64,000 nucleotides of DNA from Pseudevernia furfuracea. Taxonomy: Eukaryota > Ascomycota > Lecanoromycetes > Lecanorales > Parmeliaceae. Positions within the stretch are counted from its first letter, which is position 1. The number at the start of each line of letters is the position of its first letter. Made by a program: the position numbers and the translations under genes. The notes below the pieces were generated by a model that searched no databases, had not been told where the DNA came from, and worked only from the letters and a program-made list of their open reading frames with translations. The DNA lies in contig JAIUPT010000034.1 in NCBI GenBank assembly GCA_022315425.1, forward strand, positions 868,001-932,000, in the 5' to 3' direction. This document shows positions 10,096-21,757 of this stretch, in pieces.

Positions 10096-12828
10096 CTGCA
10101 AAACCGACGAGCACCACTCCTAGCTCATTGTTACAACGCCATACCGAGCACCGGTGGTCGTCCTAAGGCTAGGATCCTGTCGATAGAAGCCCATGTCCTG
10201 ACAACCTCTCTCGAATTTAGAGTTTGAGAGACACAGCAATGGATCGATCGCTCAGTTTCGACCTGCCGCTGAAGACCTATGCTTGGAAAAAAAAAGAGGC
10301 GACTATGAGGGAACTTTCAGGTAGTGAATTTCCCGAATGATCATGATGTATGTGTTCGACCTCCGTCTTGCATTTCCCTTGCTATTTTCTCAACATGTTT
10401 CTTCTCCTCCCTTTAGTTCTTCAGTATTTATCGCCAGCAGTTCGCCCTTGTCGTCTACTATGTGATATTAAAAGGTTGTCTCAATAGTTCTGGTTGGTTT
10501 TTGTCTTTGCTCTTCTAACTTGAATACCAACCACCACCGATCAGTATTTGTCAACTATGCCTCGAGCAGTTGGATGCCCCGCATAGACGGTTTTCTCGAT
10601 AAACATCCCAGGTCTCTGTGGTACCGGCTCTCGAGCCTTTTAGTACTAATCAGTTCCAGCACCTTACGCCGGCGAGTTCCCGTCGTTGAAGCTGTACGTA
10701 ACAATGGGAACTTGGCGCAGGCCCTTGGTCGGGTTTGACGTCTCGGCAATGCCTCCAATGTGGTTTACCTCTACGAGCAGTTCTCCGAACAAAGAAATAC
10801 ATCCGCAGGAAACTGCGCCCTAGCGGTGGGGGTCAACGTCTGCTGATGCGAGTTCATAGCGTGACATTACCCTCCGCTTTGCTCCGCCAATTGGTCAATA
10901 GTGAGGTTTTGATTGTTCCCGACCAATCATTTAACGTAATGACTGACATGAAGGCTTTTGCAAAACTTGGACGATACGAGGGAGTTCTGAATACGACTGT
11001 AGGAGACGAGCAAACTGGAGACGACGCGTGCACCCATTGGCAAGGGCGCTCGGCCCCATTCACCGCTTGTATCTTGTATCTTGTGTCACCATGATGGTGG
11101 AAAGGACGGGTTCTGCGGGAACAGTCTTTACCACGACTGTACCTCCATCATCGTCTCTAATCACTCCCTGCTACTGACGCGGGAAAAACTGGTTGCTGAT
11201 ACAATTCGTGTTTATATGATCACGATAGAATACTGCTTACTACTACAATTACGATCTCTCTGATAACGGAGCCTTGCAGAGACTTCTTAAAACTCATCAA
11301 CACTTTCCGATCTATATCCACTTCATCCCCTCACTTGGCCTCGATTCAAAGTTCAAACTGCTTGCTTCACCTTTTTCTTTTTGCGAACTTTGAGGTTAAG
11401 TACCAGCATTAGAGACTTCTATCAATAACCCAAAGCATTCTTAACGAAAGGAGAAAAGACCGCATTTCTGATTGTGGTAGTTTCCGAGATATTTTATGCA
11501 CTAAAGTTGTGATCACTGCGCCGAGAACACTGTTGCAGAGAAGTTGACAAACGCGGCAAATCCGGAGATCAATGAGCGGATACAATGCTGTCAGCGCCGC
11601 GTCAAGACTATGAGTCACCCATCCTTATACGACCTTTGGGTAGCTAGCTGGCAATATGGGGGAGGCAGGGAGTTCATGGGGAATCAGAATCGCAAGCCCC
11701 GTATTGAAATCATTTACGCCACGATCTAGGAGACAGCTCGATGGATCCTAGCCGATGTGACCACCGATGAAGACGCAGCTTACAGCGATTTTTCCATAAC
11801 AATGAGGAAAAGGACCGAGTACGCTTTGCGAGGTGTACTTTATGCAACAGAAAAGCCAGACACATCATTTGTACACATACAGCCACCCGGCTTTAAAGAA
11901 AGGGTGCTCAAGTGCGTGATGAGTAGTTCGGCAGTCCTCGTATTCTAGCAATTCATGTGGGGAAGCATAGCGAATTGACGAAGACAGTTCTTGCCGTTCA
12001 AGCAAGAAAAGATGCAAAGGCGTCTTACCTCGCTGGCGATGATACTGTCGCGAACTTCAAGACCCTTCTGTACGCAACCATGCTATGGTTGTTCAGCACG
12101 AATGACTACGACGACGACGACGACAGTCTAGTTTGGTAGACATTGCGTAGGATCCGACCTCTATCGAAAACAGGATCGACGATTGCCTCTTGACGCGCAA
12201 GGCTTAAAATCAAGAATTACGTACGGGAACAAGTTACGCCAAAATAGAAATATCAATCCAGTACAACATCCACATCTCAAGCAGTCACCCTTTCTTTAAA
12301 GCAGGCCAAAAATCTGATACGTAAGGAGATTTTCGTCGACTTGAAGATCTTGCAACTATCAGCGTTGCGTGTCTGTCGCATTTGGATTGTTTTTTCAAGC
12401 TACTACCACGGTCACCGGTCGGAGTCGAAGGAGGGGTGTAACCGCCCAGCCAATCCCAAAAGCCCGGAGAGTCCTGCCAACGGAACCATCGAACATTGTT
12501 CGACTCCTCTATCATTATACGAAGGAGGCCGCTGTATTATGAGAGCCGTCCACCCCGAGATGATATTTATCACAGTCGTGATTAAACTCGGGACTTGAAC
12601 GACAACAGAGCCGAGAAAAGAAAAGCCAAGACCGGTAGTTTTAATACTTCTGAACGGAATATCAATGCGGCAGTGACCGCTAAAGTTGTCTGGGTCATTG
12701 GCTCAACATTCAATATCTTGGATGTCAGTCCAGACCAGGATACAGGGCTCGCAGCAGCAGCAGCAAAAGTTCTTCTACAGCAACAAACAACATGACTCGC
12801 TACTCAAGCTATCCGAAGAAGACTTGCC
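10096..12828. other. Gene-poor region with decayed sequence
   Basis: Several 60-120 codon frames on both strands (for example 10735-11094 and 11757-12139 on plus) have no recognisable domain, and the frames overlap and break often. I see no intact gene. The composition resembles the decayed repeats that follow. Confidence 0.4.
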
Positions 12829-13734
12829 ATGAGGAATTCCGACTTAGCCAAACATCACAGTGAGCCTTCACTCGCCACACCTTCACTCACGAAACGCGAC
12901 TTTGTCCGTGGACAACATTCGTCCCCAGCTAACCCTCACCTGACATCTCACAACAAAGCCGCGCCCAGCACGCCGCTAAAGGCGCAGACAAAGGCCAAAG
13001 CCAAATTCATCAAAAAGCCAGCCTTCGCTGAGACACCCTCTCAAACCGCGTTGAAGCGTAAACAGATGAGAGGTTGCCGAAGCATACTGATAAAGTTTGT
13101 GATCAAAGATACCTATCGAGAGCCAAGCTGTTAGCGCTTGAAGACCGCATACGATGCCAAGGGTATCGTATCAGTCCTGATGGCGTCGGCGAAAGAGAAT
13201 GCGTGTGAGGTCATCTCGGAGAATGCTCCAGAAATGGCCACGAGATGGATCCAGTCAACAAAGTTGGCAGACGGGAGCCTTTTTCGGGATGACCGTGTCC
13301 TAGTTTTGAACATGTTTCACGCCGGAGAGGATATTGGAGGAGTGTATCCGTCCGGGACGAGGCGCTCGCAAGAGGAGCTCTGCTACCGTGCGAGCTTCAG
13401 TTTTACTCTCCCTGATCCCCGTATGATAATAATCGACGTCGCCGTATACACCTGGATTCTCAAGCTCGCTGGAATCACTGAAACCCCTTATATCACCAAG
13501 CCGACCGATGAGAAAGCCGCCAATGGGGAGACGGGCCCCTACTCTACGTCGCAAAATCCACATCAGAACACCGACACCCTAAAGCTCGACGACGATAAAG
13601 GGGAAAACTTCAAGATCCAGATGATGAATATCGCGGGCTGTGTTGAGAGCTGCGTACGTGATCATCAAAACTGCAGTACAAGGGCAAATCCACCTTTTCA
13701 CAGACATCGTGCTCTAGAGTGTCATTGTGCATGA
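12829..13734 (+). pseudogene. Decayed PARG-like (TIGR02452-type macrodomain) gene
   Basis: Two stretches in the same frame, 12829-13134 and 13138-13734, are separated only by a TAG at 13132-13134. The second contains VLVLNM, then DIGGVYPSGTRRSQEELCYRA and SFSFTL, which parallels the catalytic block of microbial-type poly(ADP-ribose) glycohydrolase domains (VLNMA..., GGG-X6-8-QEE, LCYRSS.SFTL). The QEE pair and the LCYR are kept, but the first Gly of the GGG is Ile and the C-terminal half of the macrodomain is not recognisable. The TAG could derive from CAG by a CpA-to-TpA change of the RIP type. Upstream residues are basic and low complexity. An undetected intron around 13132 is the main alternative. 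Function, if any, would be hydrolysis of ADP-ribose polymers. Confidence 0.5.
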
Positions 13735-14587
13735 TCTTTCTTTGCGACACATATAGTGCTTCCTTGCGCCTGGATGATTGAGAAGAAGTTGATACTGAGT
13801 GGCGATTCTAAGCAGCTTTCCACCACCACTAGTCGAGATTGGCTAAACGCTATAGGATTTCGTTCCACCGAAGAACGAAGAATAACGAAGTGCTAAAGAG
13901 ACTGTACGCGTTCTGGTTTTTGTTGGCAAGTCTGTCGAGGAGTGAATACTCTACATGGCGAAGCGCATTCAAAGTGCAGCTTTTCAAAGCTGGTGTTTTG
14001 TCTTACGCTCCAGCACTATTTACAAAGATTCTTCAGACCAAGAAAATCAATCTTTACACACCACGATGTTAGCCTCTTCAACTGGAGCCCAACGCGAGGC
14101 TATTCTTCACTCTTACTGAGCCATTCACCTTCTTCACACTTACGACACGTTACTCATCTCTCACATGTCTCTATTATAACATCTCACGTTTCGAGCACCT
14201 ACAGTCAGCTCAGCAACTGGCACAACAGATCCTCAATGATCTCAATGCATCGTCTATCCTAGAGATTGGTGTGGGCACAGACAACACCGTGATTCAAGTG
14301 TGTCAGGTCTTATGTGCTTGCGGGCTGGTGAATTGACTCAGCGTTGTTGATGGGGTTCCAGAAATGCTCCAGAAATCCATTGGTCAAATGAATAGAGCGT
14401 TGAATGTGAACCATGTCATAGAGGACTCCTGAACTGAAGAAGCAAGAAGTCAGGCCCGACGATAGCCATGGACAAGATCTTAGCCGCGCTGGATGTCATC
14501 GAGGGTACTTGACTGAAACACGACGTACTACCGCTGCCCGCAGAGTAAGAGAATCCTCTCAAAGACATCGAGACGTGATTAATCACC
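13735..14587. other. Intergenic or decayed repeat sequence
   Basis: No coherent gene. The AGCCCAACGCGAGGCT 16-mer near 14087 recurs near 19556, so part of this stretch belongs to the same repeat family as the 19-kb region. Confidence 0.4.
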
Positions 14588-15118
14588 ATGAATGTGATCC
14601 TGAAGAACTACCCCAAGATCGTCCAGATCGTCCAAGGAGCACCCTGGTCCGACCTCGACCTTCAACCCGTGTATGAATACCACCTGAAGGACCGACATCG
14701 AGCGAATATGTTCGTTCGATGGCATATTCGAAAGCATATAGCGACTCGACAGAAGTACGATAACGCCACCTCGCGGCCGCAAGACAACTCTTTCGATCCC
14801 GCCCAATATTATAACCCTCGTGAGGGCGATGAAAAGGATCAAATGTTGTTTATGGTCAATATTCGATCGCTCCAAGGCCTCACAGACGCCAACATCGATG
14901 AAGAGAGTGTCGAATTCTTTGAAGGAAAAGACAAGTTTCGAAGAAAGCGAAAGATCGATTACTTTATAGGGGCTCTAGAACTCGAAGAAAGCCTCAACGA
15001 CAACATCTCTCAGATTCTATACGAAGCAGCGTCTAACATAATCGTTATTAGAGAGAAATACTCCGTCGAGCGCGAGGTGTTAAGCGAAACAGAGCAAGCT
15101 AATATTATCGAGAAATAA
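14588..15118 (+). CDS. Hypothetical protein in repeat-rich region
   Basis: A 176-codon ATG frame, hydrophilic and rich in Asp, Glu, Lys and Arg, with RRKRKIDYFIGALELEESL and a charged C-terminal helix. Just downstream (15181-15345) another frame reads as a coiled-coil-like stretch with KENSERALL and GLQSELIVRA, and then hits a TGA; the two could be parts of one broken ORF. I recognise no family. The setting, between decayed transposon pieces, suggests a transposon-carried ORF rather than a host gene. Low confidence that it is expressed. Confidence 0.3.
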   Translation: MNVILKNYPKIVQIVQGAPWSDLDLQPVYEYHLKDRHRANMFVRWHIRKHIATRQKYDNATSRPQDNSFDPAQYYNPREGDEKDQMLFMVNIRSLQGLTDANIDEESVEFFEGKDKFRRKRKIDYFIGALELEESLNDNISQILYEAASNIIVIREKYSVEREVLSETEQANIIEK

Positions 15119-15990
15119 ACAAAACAGTTACGATCATCTATCTCACATCAACAGATCAAATAATCATCGTACCCATTATCGATCACGTTATATCTCTCGT
15201 CGCACGCGTCAAAGAGAATAGCGAGCGAGCGTTATTGAGATCAAAGATCGAGGGGCTGCAATCGGAGCTAATCGTTAGAGCGACGGCGAAAGAGGCGCTG
15301 AGGGATGTCGATGACGTCCTTGATACCCAGAGACAGAGATTCTGAAAACTGCAGAACCGTATCAATTTCTCGAGCGTTATGCCACCGGCGTACATAGACG
15401 CCTGTTCCTCGCTGGGCCTCGACGTAAACGCCCCACATGTGTGCGTCGGCACTGGGGGCCGGCCCACCCTCAGCCTTTTGATTATTCTAGCAGCACCAAA
15501 AACTGGACAAAGGCGTAAATATCGAAAGGCTTAGAATTGAACAGTAACGATAATTGGAAAGCGTTAATAAGAACGGCATACAATTTGTACTGTTCCCTGG
15601 CGACGTTGAAACGTTACGTCAAGGTTTTTGATTCCGTGTTGACGGCGCATCAGCGCGTCCAGGGCTGGCTTGGCGGCCTTTACGCATTCCCTGCAGACAC
15701 ATTTGCCCATGCCGATGCGTTCGGGGTATGGCGAAGACCTTGTCGTCCCCCCAAATACGTCGAGGTCTGAATCAACGACCGAAACACGAGTATTCATTTC
15801 AGATCGCCGATAATCGAATCTGGACCGAGTGTCGAAGCTATGTCCAGGATCTCGCTACTGCCGTTGCCTCCGCCGTGCTTTTGAGCACGAATCCGAGAGT
15901 TGCAATGCCGAATTTGACGGCAAGCTGACCTTGGCATCGAGGGAGCAATGATGACTCAGCGCTTTCCATTTCAGCCTTGCAGCCTTTCGG

Positions 15991-16068
15991 AGCTAGCCAT
16001 ATGTAGCATAGCTTCATCTTGGCGGAGGCATATCATCCTACCTCATGCTTCGTAGAATCTACATCATC
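15991..16068. repeat. LTR-like repeat, copy 1
   Basis: Starts AGCTAGCCATATGTAG and ends near TCTACATCATC. It is alignable over about 80 bases with a copy at 19109-19188 in the same orientation, about 3.1 kb away. The gag remnant lies between the two, so they may be parts of the long terminal repeats of one decayed element. Confidence 0.4.
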
Positions 16069-16477
16069 TTCCCACCCACACGACGTATCTTATAGTCTTG
16101 TATTCTGGCGATCACGGTGCGATTCGAAGTGGCCCAGGAAGATCGTTTATTCAATTCTACTTTTGTATTCTTTATAATTGGCCTTTAGTGCCGTCTTACT
16201 TCTATTCTTGTAATCTACTCATACTACCTCTTTCATTACATCACCACTTCAGAACTCTTGAAGCCTGTTGCAGACACTCAAGCTGGCATTACTCTCATTG
16301 TCATTGTTTGACGAGCTTGAAGCCTATCTTAGGTGTAACCCTTTCAGACGTGGTCACTTTTAGTCCTACTCGCTCATATTCTCGCTATTAGACACTACTT
16401 CAAATTAGTTTGAAGTACTCATCTTCACCTCTGCTACGTCTTACGCTTTAGTCATAATTATATTCAGAACCGATTTC

Positions 16478-17080
16478 AAGTTCTGCGGCTACTACAATGG
16501 CAAAGATATGTTTGCAGTCAAGTGACTCAAGAAGCTTGACTGGGAACTTGAGGAATATATGATGAATGAAGCTATTTCATCTTATCCATATATTAAAGTC
16601 TTCGAGCTGCTGCTTATTGAGGATGTCTCTGCTTAGGCTGAAACTTATTTTAGACTGTTTAGATTCTCAACTTGGATGAGTCTGTCTACTATAGAGGCTG
16701 TGAAAGGCTTTCGAAGTCTCTTATGTGCTCGCTTCCTCATGAAGCTTTCGAGGTCTTATCAGTTTACTTTGACACGGAGATCTCTGATTTTAAGCAGCAC
16801 GATAAGTCTCTTGTAGTCTATTATAAGCGGCTGACTGTGTTGATGTAACAAGTCGGTGCTCGAGATCGGCCTGCTCATTCTACTACTGCCGACTCACCCT
16901 TGTCGATGCTTGAAGCAGCCATGCTTGAGTCGATAATGAAAGCTTTTCTTCTCTTCATCGATAACGGCATCCAGAGAGACAAAGCTAGACCGATGGATCT
17001 GTGCTTTCGTTTCATCGAGTTAATCTATCAATCTAACACGCGACAATTTCGTTTTCCAATACTCTTTCTCATCATATCAA
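16478..17080 (+). mobile_element. LTR-retrotransposon gag remnant with RIP-type stops
   Basis: Conceptual translation gives gag-like blocks: FCGYYNGKDMFAVK, then LKKLDWELEEYMM, then FDTEISDFKQHDKSL with YYKRLTVLM, then QVGARDRPA and LSMLEAAMLESIMKAF. These resemble gag proteins of fungal LTR retrotransposons. The frame is broken by a TGA at a position expected to be Trp, a TAG at a second Trp position and a TAA at a Gln position, plus at least one frame change near 16680. The Trp-to-stop and Gln-to-stop changes are the signature of C-to-T mutation at CpA on either strand (RIP). No protease, reverse transcriptase or integrase was recognised nearby, so the element is a fragment. Confidence 0.6.
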
Positions 17081-19108
17081 ACCCTTTCGCGAATCGTGTT
17101 ACCTCGAATTTTTCGCATCACTTATTCGTTGATCTCTAAGCATAGAAACTCGAAAGGAACAACGTTTGATGTAAGTCACGCGCTCTTTTCCCCTCTCAAG
17201 TATCTAAAACTAATCTTACTTTCAGAAGTCATGGAGCCGATTCAGCATAATCCTCCCACATCTAGTCCTCCCCTCTCTCCTATAAAAGCGCGAGGACGCC
17301 TCAAGGGTAGTCTCGATGCTGGGAAGAGGAAAGCCCCAGAGGACTATTCCACAAAAACCCTAACACTCGGAAATCCCGAAAACGCACTCACAAACTCGCC
17401 GTGCATGCGCCGTTAAGATTGAAGCTACGCCGATGGACTAATGCCGACGTCACCGCCAGAACCGATGCGAAGAACAAGGTCATGAAGACGTCTGAGTATA
17501 TCCAAGCCAGTCCGGACGAGAAAGAGCGATTAGTAGCAAATGCTATCTCTCTATGTAACTACAATCGATATATCAAAGCACGATTCTAATCATCTTTCTA
17601 ATCATGCTTATTGCCTTCAAGTACCGTATAAGGCAAACACGTCTAGAATCTCGCGCATCGTATGCCAGAGAACGAGATATATGAGAATCTGCTTTCAGAG
17701 GATACGCTAAGGGTGATGGACTGTACGAAGGATTACGATGTAGAGGAGGAGCTCTATGATGACGCGTCCGAGGATGGCGATCTCCTCGAATCAATGCAGC
17801 TTAACCTTTTGGATATGAAGATCGAGAAAGGACGAGGGTCTTGCGCCGAAGGACATCGAGATCTTCGGAAATCCATAAAAGCCATTCAGCAAAAAGGTGT
17901 TGGAGCAAAGGCCTCGATGCGCAGTCATGTGCAACTCTCGCTATTTCTAACCCTTTGAAAGAAGTTAGCGACGGGATTCGAAGATAAAAGGAAAACGTAT
18001 AGGCAGGTAAGTTGGACCTCTATATGTATTATTGATTTTAAGATTCTAATTTATATCTGTCTAGACCGGTCATCTCTTAGCCGATCGTCTCCTCTCTCGT
18101 ATATGTTTGTAACAAAATAGAGAGTCTCAGAAGTTATCCTGTTTGAACGCCCAACAACAAAAAAAGGGAGACCCGAGTTTGTTACTATTATGTTTAGAGT
18201 CTAGTGCTAATGTATTCGTTTTCCGAGGCTCCTGCGAGGAATGTTCTAGGAGCGCGGCAAAGTTGTGACTTCTGCAAATCCAATGGACCGAAGAGGAAGT
18301 AATGTGTTTCTAACATATTTGAGATTTTAGTCAATATGACGCTACTGCGTTTGAAATGCGTTAGGATACTTCAAGATGTCGGCTTGCCTTTATCGCCAAA
18401 GGTTTCAATTGGCCAGCTGAGAAGACTATCAACATGGAGGACGATGGAGAGAAGGAGATTGATGCCGTCTAGGCATCAGATGACATGTTAAAAATTTCAT
18501 CTCCAACATGTTTCTGTCCCGTGATGGTTCCGAGCCACCTTGCCAGCTAAATTTTCGCGTGGTGGATGATCTTTCTCAGTCCAAAAGAGGGGCCCGAGCT
18601 CGACATATTCAGCCATGATGGTTTTTTTTCGCGGGGAACCTGGTGCTTATTAGTCTCATTTGGGTGATTTGACACACCTCCTACCGTACGCAGCATTTCG
18701 CAAGGTCGCGCGCAACCAACTAGGACCAGACGTGCAGCCTACCAAAGCGGAGAGGAAAGAGCGCTCGGATAGATCGCGCGCATGGAAGCAAAGCCCACAT
18801 CAAGCCCACACCTGTCATCGCACGGAGACCCTTCATACAAAATCTCCTGATCAAGGACCCTCCAAATAAATAAATAAAACGTCATACCCAGGCGGCGAAC
18901 TGAGCGGACAGGGTGATCGAAGGACTGGAATTTAAAGACAACACGTACGCTGGATTTCGAGAACGATGAAGACCCTTCACTACCCAGCGACCGCGAATTC
19001 CACTCTCGTAGCCAAAAAAAAATTCGCAGGATCTCGATGTCAAGTCAGGCCCAAAGACAAAGAGGAAGCGCAAGAACAGTTGGAAGGGGCAGCCCTGAAG
19101 GCTATTGC
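17081..19108. other. Decayed repeat interior
   Basis: Contains broken frames without known domains. At 17221-17400 a Pro/Ser-rich frame runs, then shifts near a run of five A at about 17354 into a basic frame ending at 17589 (KRTHKLAV...RRWTNADVTARTDAK). An acidic frame occupies 17662-17958. They could be transposon-encoded accessory ORFs. No gene is supported. Confidence 0.35.
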
Positions 19109-19188
19109 AGCTAGCCATATATAGTTTAGCTTCTTGGCTTGATAAAATAGTCATCCTGCAGCATGCTTCTTAGATAGATTCTACATCA
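19109..19188. repeat. LTR-like repeat, copy 2
   Basis: Begins AGCTAGCCATATATAG and ends near TTCTACATCACC; it matches copy 1 at 15991-16068, with differences mostly being transitions and short indels. Confidence 0.4.
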
Positions 19189-19920
19189 CCTCTGCTACCC
19201 ACGAGAACTGTGCCCACAAGAACTAGAACCCCCCGACGCAGGAGAAGAGCCCACATCCACTAACCCAATGGAAAGGCCCGACTCAGCTTGGGAATTTTCC
19301 GGGCGCTGCGGGTTGGACGGGAAAGGGGGGGGATTATATTTACGCTTGGATATCCACCCGCTTACTCCCGCAATATTGCTCAACTTGAAGATTGGCGAGC
19401 AAGGGTTGGGAACGGCAGGTCGCGGTCCGAGAACTTCGAGCTGAAGAGCAAGTCGTAGCCCCAAGGGGCTTAGAGCATTACAATACATAGCATATTTTGT
19501 AGTAGATCAATTCACGTCTTTACACTTTACGACCTGAAGCCTGCACAGCTAAAGCCCAACGCGAGGCTCGTGGAATTTATTAAAAGTGTAGAGATCAATT
19601 GATTCTAACACTCTCTTTCGAAGATTTCTTTTTCCTGTTAAATCTTTCGAGAAGTGTATCAAGTGATGACGTTAGCTGTGGGAAGTCAAGTGGCATTTAT
19701 AATTGTTGACGGTTACTCAGAGCACGATTACCTCTGCCTGGACTTTGGTTATAAGCCATTGATATCGTGCTTATTTAGTATTTTTCATTTTCTGTCATAC
19801 CCTGAGTTCATTGTTGTATGTCTGAGCGCTTACGGAATTTACTCTTTCTATCTAGAAAGCACGTATATAAGCCGAGCTCGATTATCTAGTAAACGCTCCA
19901 CGATAGATTCAGAGTAGTAG

Positions 19921-20345
19921 CTCTTTCTTATGAGTTCTGTTGAGACGTCTTCGTTAGAGACTTCTTTAATAGATACTTCTGCCTCCCCTCTAGTAGAAAA
20001 GACTTTGAAGCAGTCGAGACAGCAGTTTACGTTATGAGAATCTTCGAGCCTTACCTTTTCTTCTCGTGATAATATCAATTCTTAATTTAAGCTATCTGTC
20101 TCTTCTATCTCTATGTTTGATTTTAGTAAATTTAGCATATCAGCTATGGATGGAATCACAGAGAGCGTGTTATTCTTCCGTGGCAAGAAAGATGGCTACG
20201 AAGATTCTGTTGAGTACCTGGAGACGATCAATTTCGTGGTCGAGGAGAGATACCCTGAGGAGGCTAATGCCTTCTTTGTGAAGAGAATGGTACTACGAGG
20301 CCAACTCCGGGATGAAGCCCTCAGATGGTATCAACAGTATGCAAG
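19921..20345 (+). mobile_element. Second retrotransposon gag remnant
   Basis: A frame ending near 20345 reads FRGKKDGYEDSVEYLETINF, then VVEERYPEEANAF and VLRGQLRDEALRWYQQ. This is the DGYED.VEYLE..NFVVEE and LRWYQ pattern of fungal gag proteins and is a different gag from the one at 16.5 kb. The preceding 19921-20110 encodes a Ser/Thr/Glu-rich leader interrupted by a stop. The coding signal ends abruptly at about 20345 where sequence of another origin starts. Confidence 0.55.
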
Positions 20346-21757
20346 CAAGATAACACGTAACGGGAAGCATCCGATCCGGTGTTCGTGGCTCCTCGTTTCC
20401 ATTCGCACACCGGAAAGAACTCGCCCCCAGATTGCGCCATTCGGCGTCGTTGGGTTTTTTCAAGCCTTTTTATGAGGAGGAAAGCCATCGGAATATATAC
20501 ATGGTTTTGCGTGGATCGATGGGGGGTCGAAAGGTTTGCGGGATTTACTTCTTTGGCCGATGCGTTTGTACTTGAGCGACCCGGTTGGTCCGTTTTACCA
20601 GCCCCTGCCACTATTTCTTCCAATCTCGACACGATCTTAGTGGCTTTTTTGATTTGGTGCCCTGGTGGGCACGTGATGTGAGAAGGGATTTTTTTGGCCG
20701 GGTTACTACGTATCTAGAAGCCTCGGGCTTTGGAATCTATCTACCGTATTTCATGTCAAGATTCAGGTATGTGATGTGTAGAATGCTTGAATTATTCTAT
20801 CTCAGGACTCCCCTGAATCAGTATTTGTATCCTTTCAACAGGTGACTGGAAACCTTATTCCGATAGCCGACAAGCGCAATGTCATAGCTGAGAACCAAAT
20901 TTTCACATTTCATGAGATGGTGAAGCCCGGCGCTAAGGTACTTAAGCCGATGTAAGGATTCAGGAAGGTTTCTTTCTGGTGTTGATGGAAGCTTTTTCAT
21001 TATTCAATCCGAGTAGCGATCATGCGACTTTCCCAGACGGACCTATGATGATGCTTTGTTCCCCTCCTCTCCACTTCTGACTGTCTGGTTTTTTTTTTTG
21101 GAAGCGCCAAGTCTGACTGATTTGTGGGTGTGGTGCATTTTCTCCGACTTCGAAAGTATGAAATGCAAAAGGCTCGTCGGCTCCGGCTTCCCGGGGGTTT
21201 GGTTTGGGTCGAAGGGGAGTACCGAGTTCAACAGTTTTGGACCGCAAATGCCATTAATGGTGAATATCCAAGCACCGAGTGCGTGTTAGTGGATAGAATA
21301 CAGGCTTTATTTGAGGGCCAGGCATAATAACTTCGGTAGGAACCGTTTCGCAAGGGGGATCAGCTGGGGTCTGGGTGGAAGAATAGACAGGGCCGGAGGT
21401 TTCTCTGCTTTTGTGCAAGGGAGTTGTGATGGGGTTGGGGGTTGAATTGTTGAAGTCTGGAATGACGAAAATTTTGAGTGAGACTAGACGGAGATCCTTC
21501 GTTCCAACAAGCTTGGAATAAGAAGTGTTGCAATCTTTGTTCGTCTTTTTGCGCGGTAGTTGAGGGAGGAGAGAGGGTATTGCTAAGCAGTATCTCTCGC
21601 TTCGTTGGCTGATTTTCACGCACCAAGATGTTAGAAAGCGGGCGGCCCACTGTATGTCGATGTATGTGGAAAGAATATGTACATAGGATCACTAGCATTA
21701 CAATTACTTATAGTACCATTGTCCGACCTGTACTCCCATCCCGTGAACCGCAAATCA
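20346..21757. other. Intergenic region
   Basis: No supported gene. Several frames of 60-120 codons overlap on opposite strands without domain content. The last part is the 3' flank of the aquaporin gene. Confidence 0.4.
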
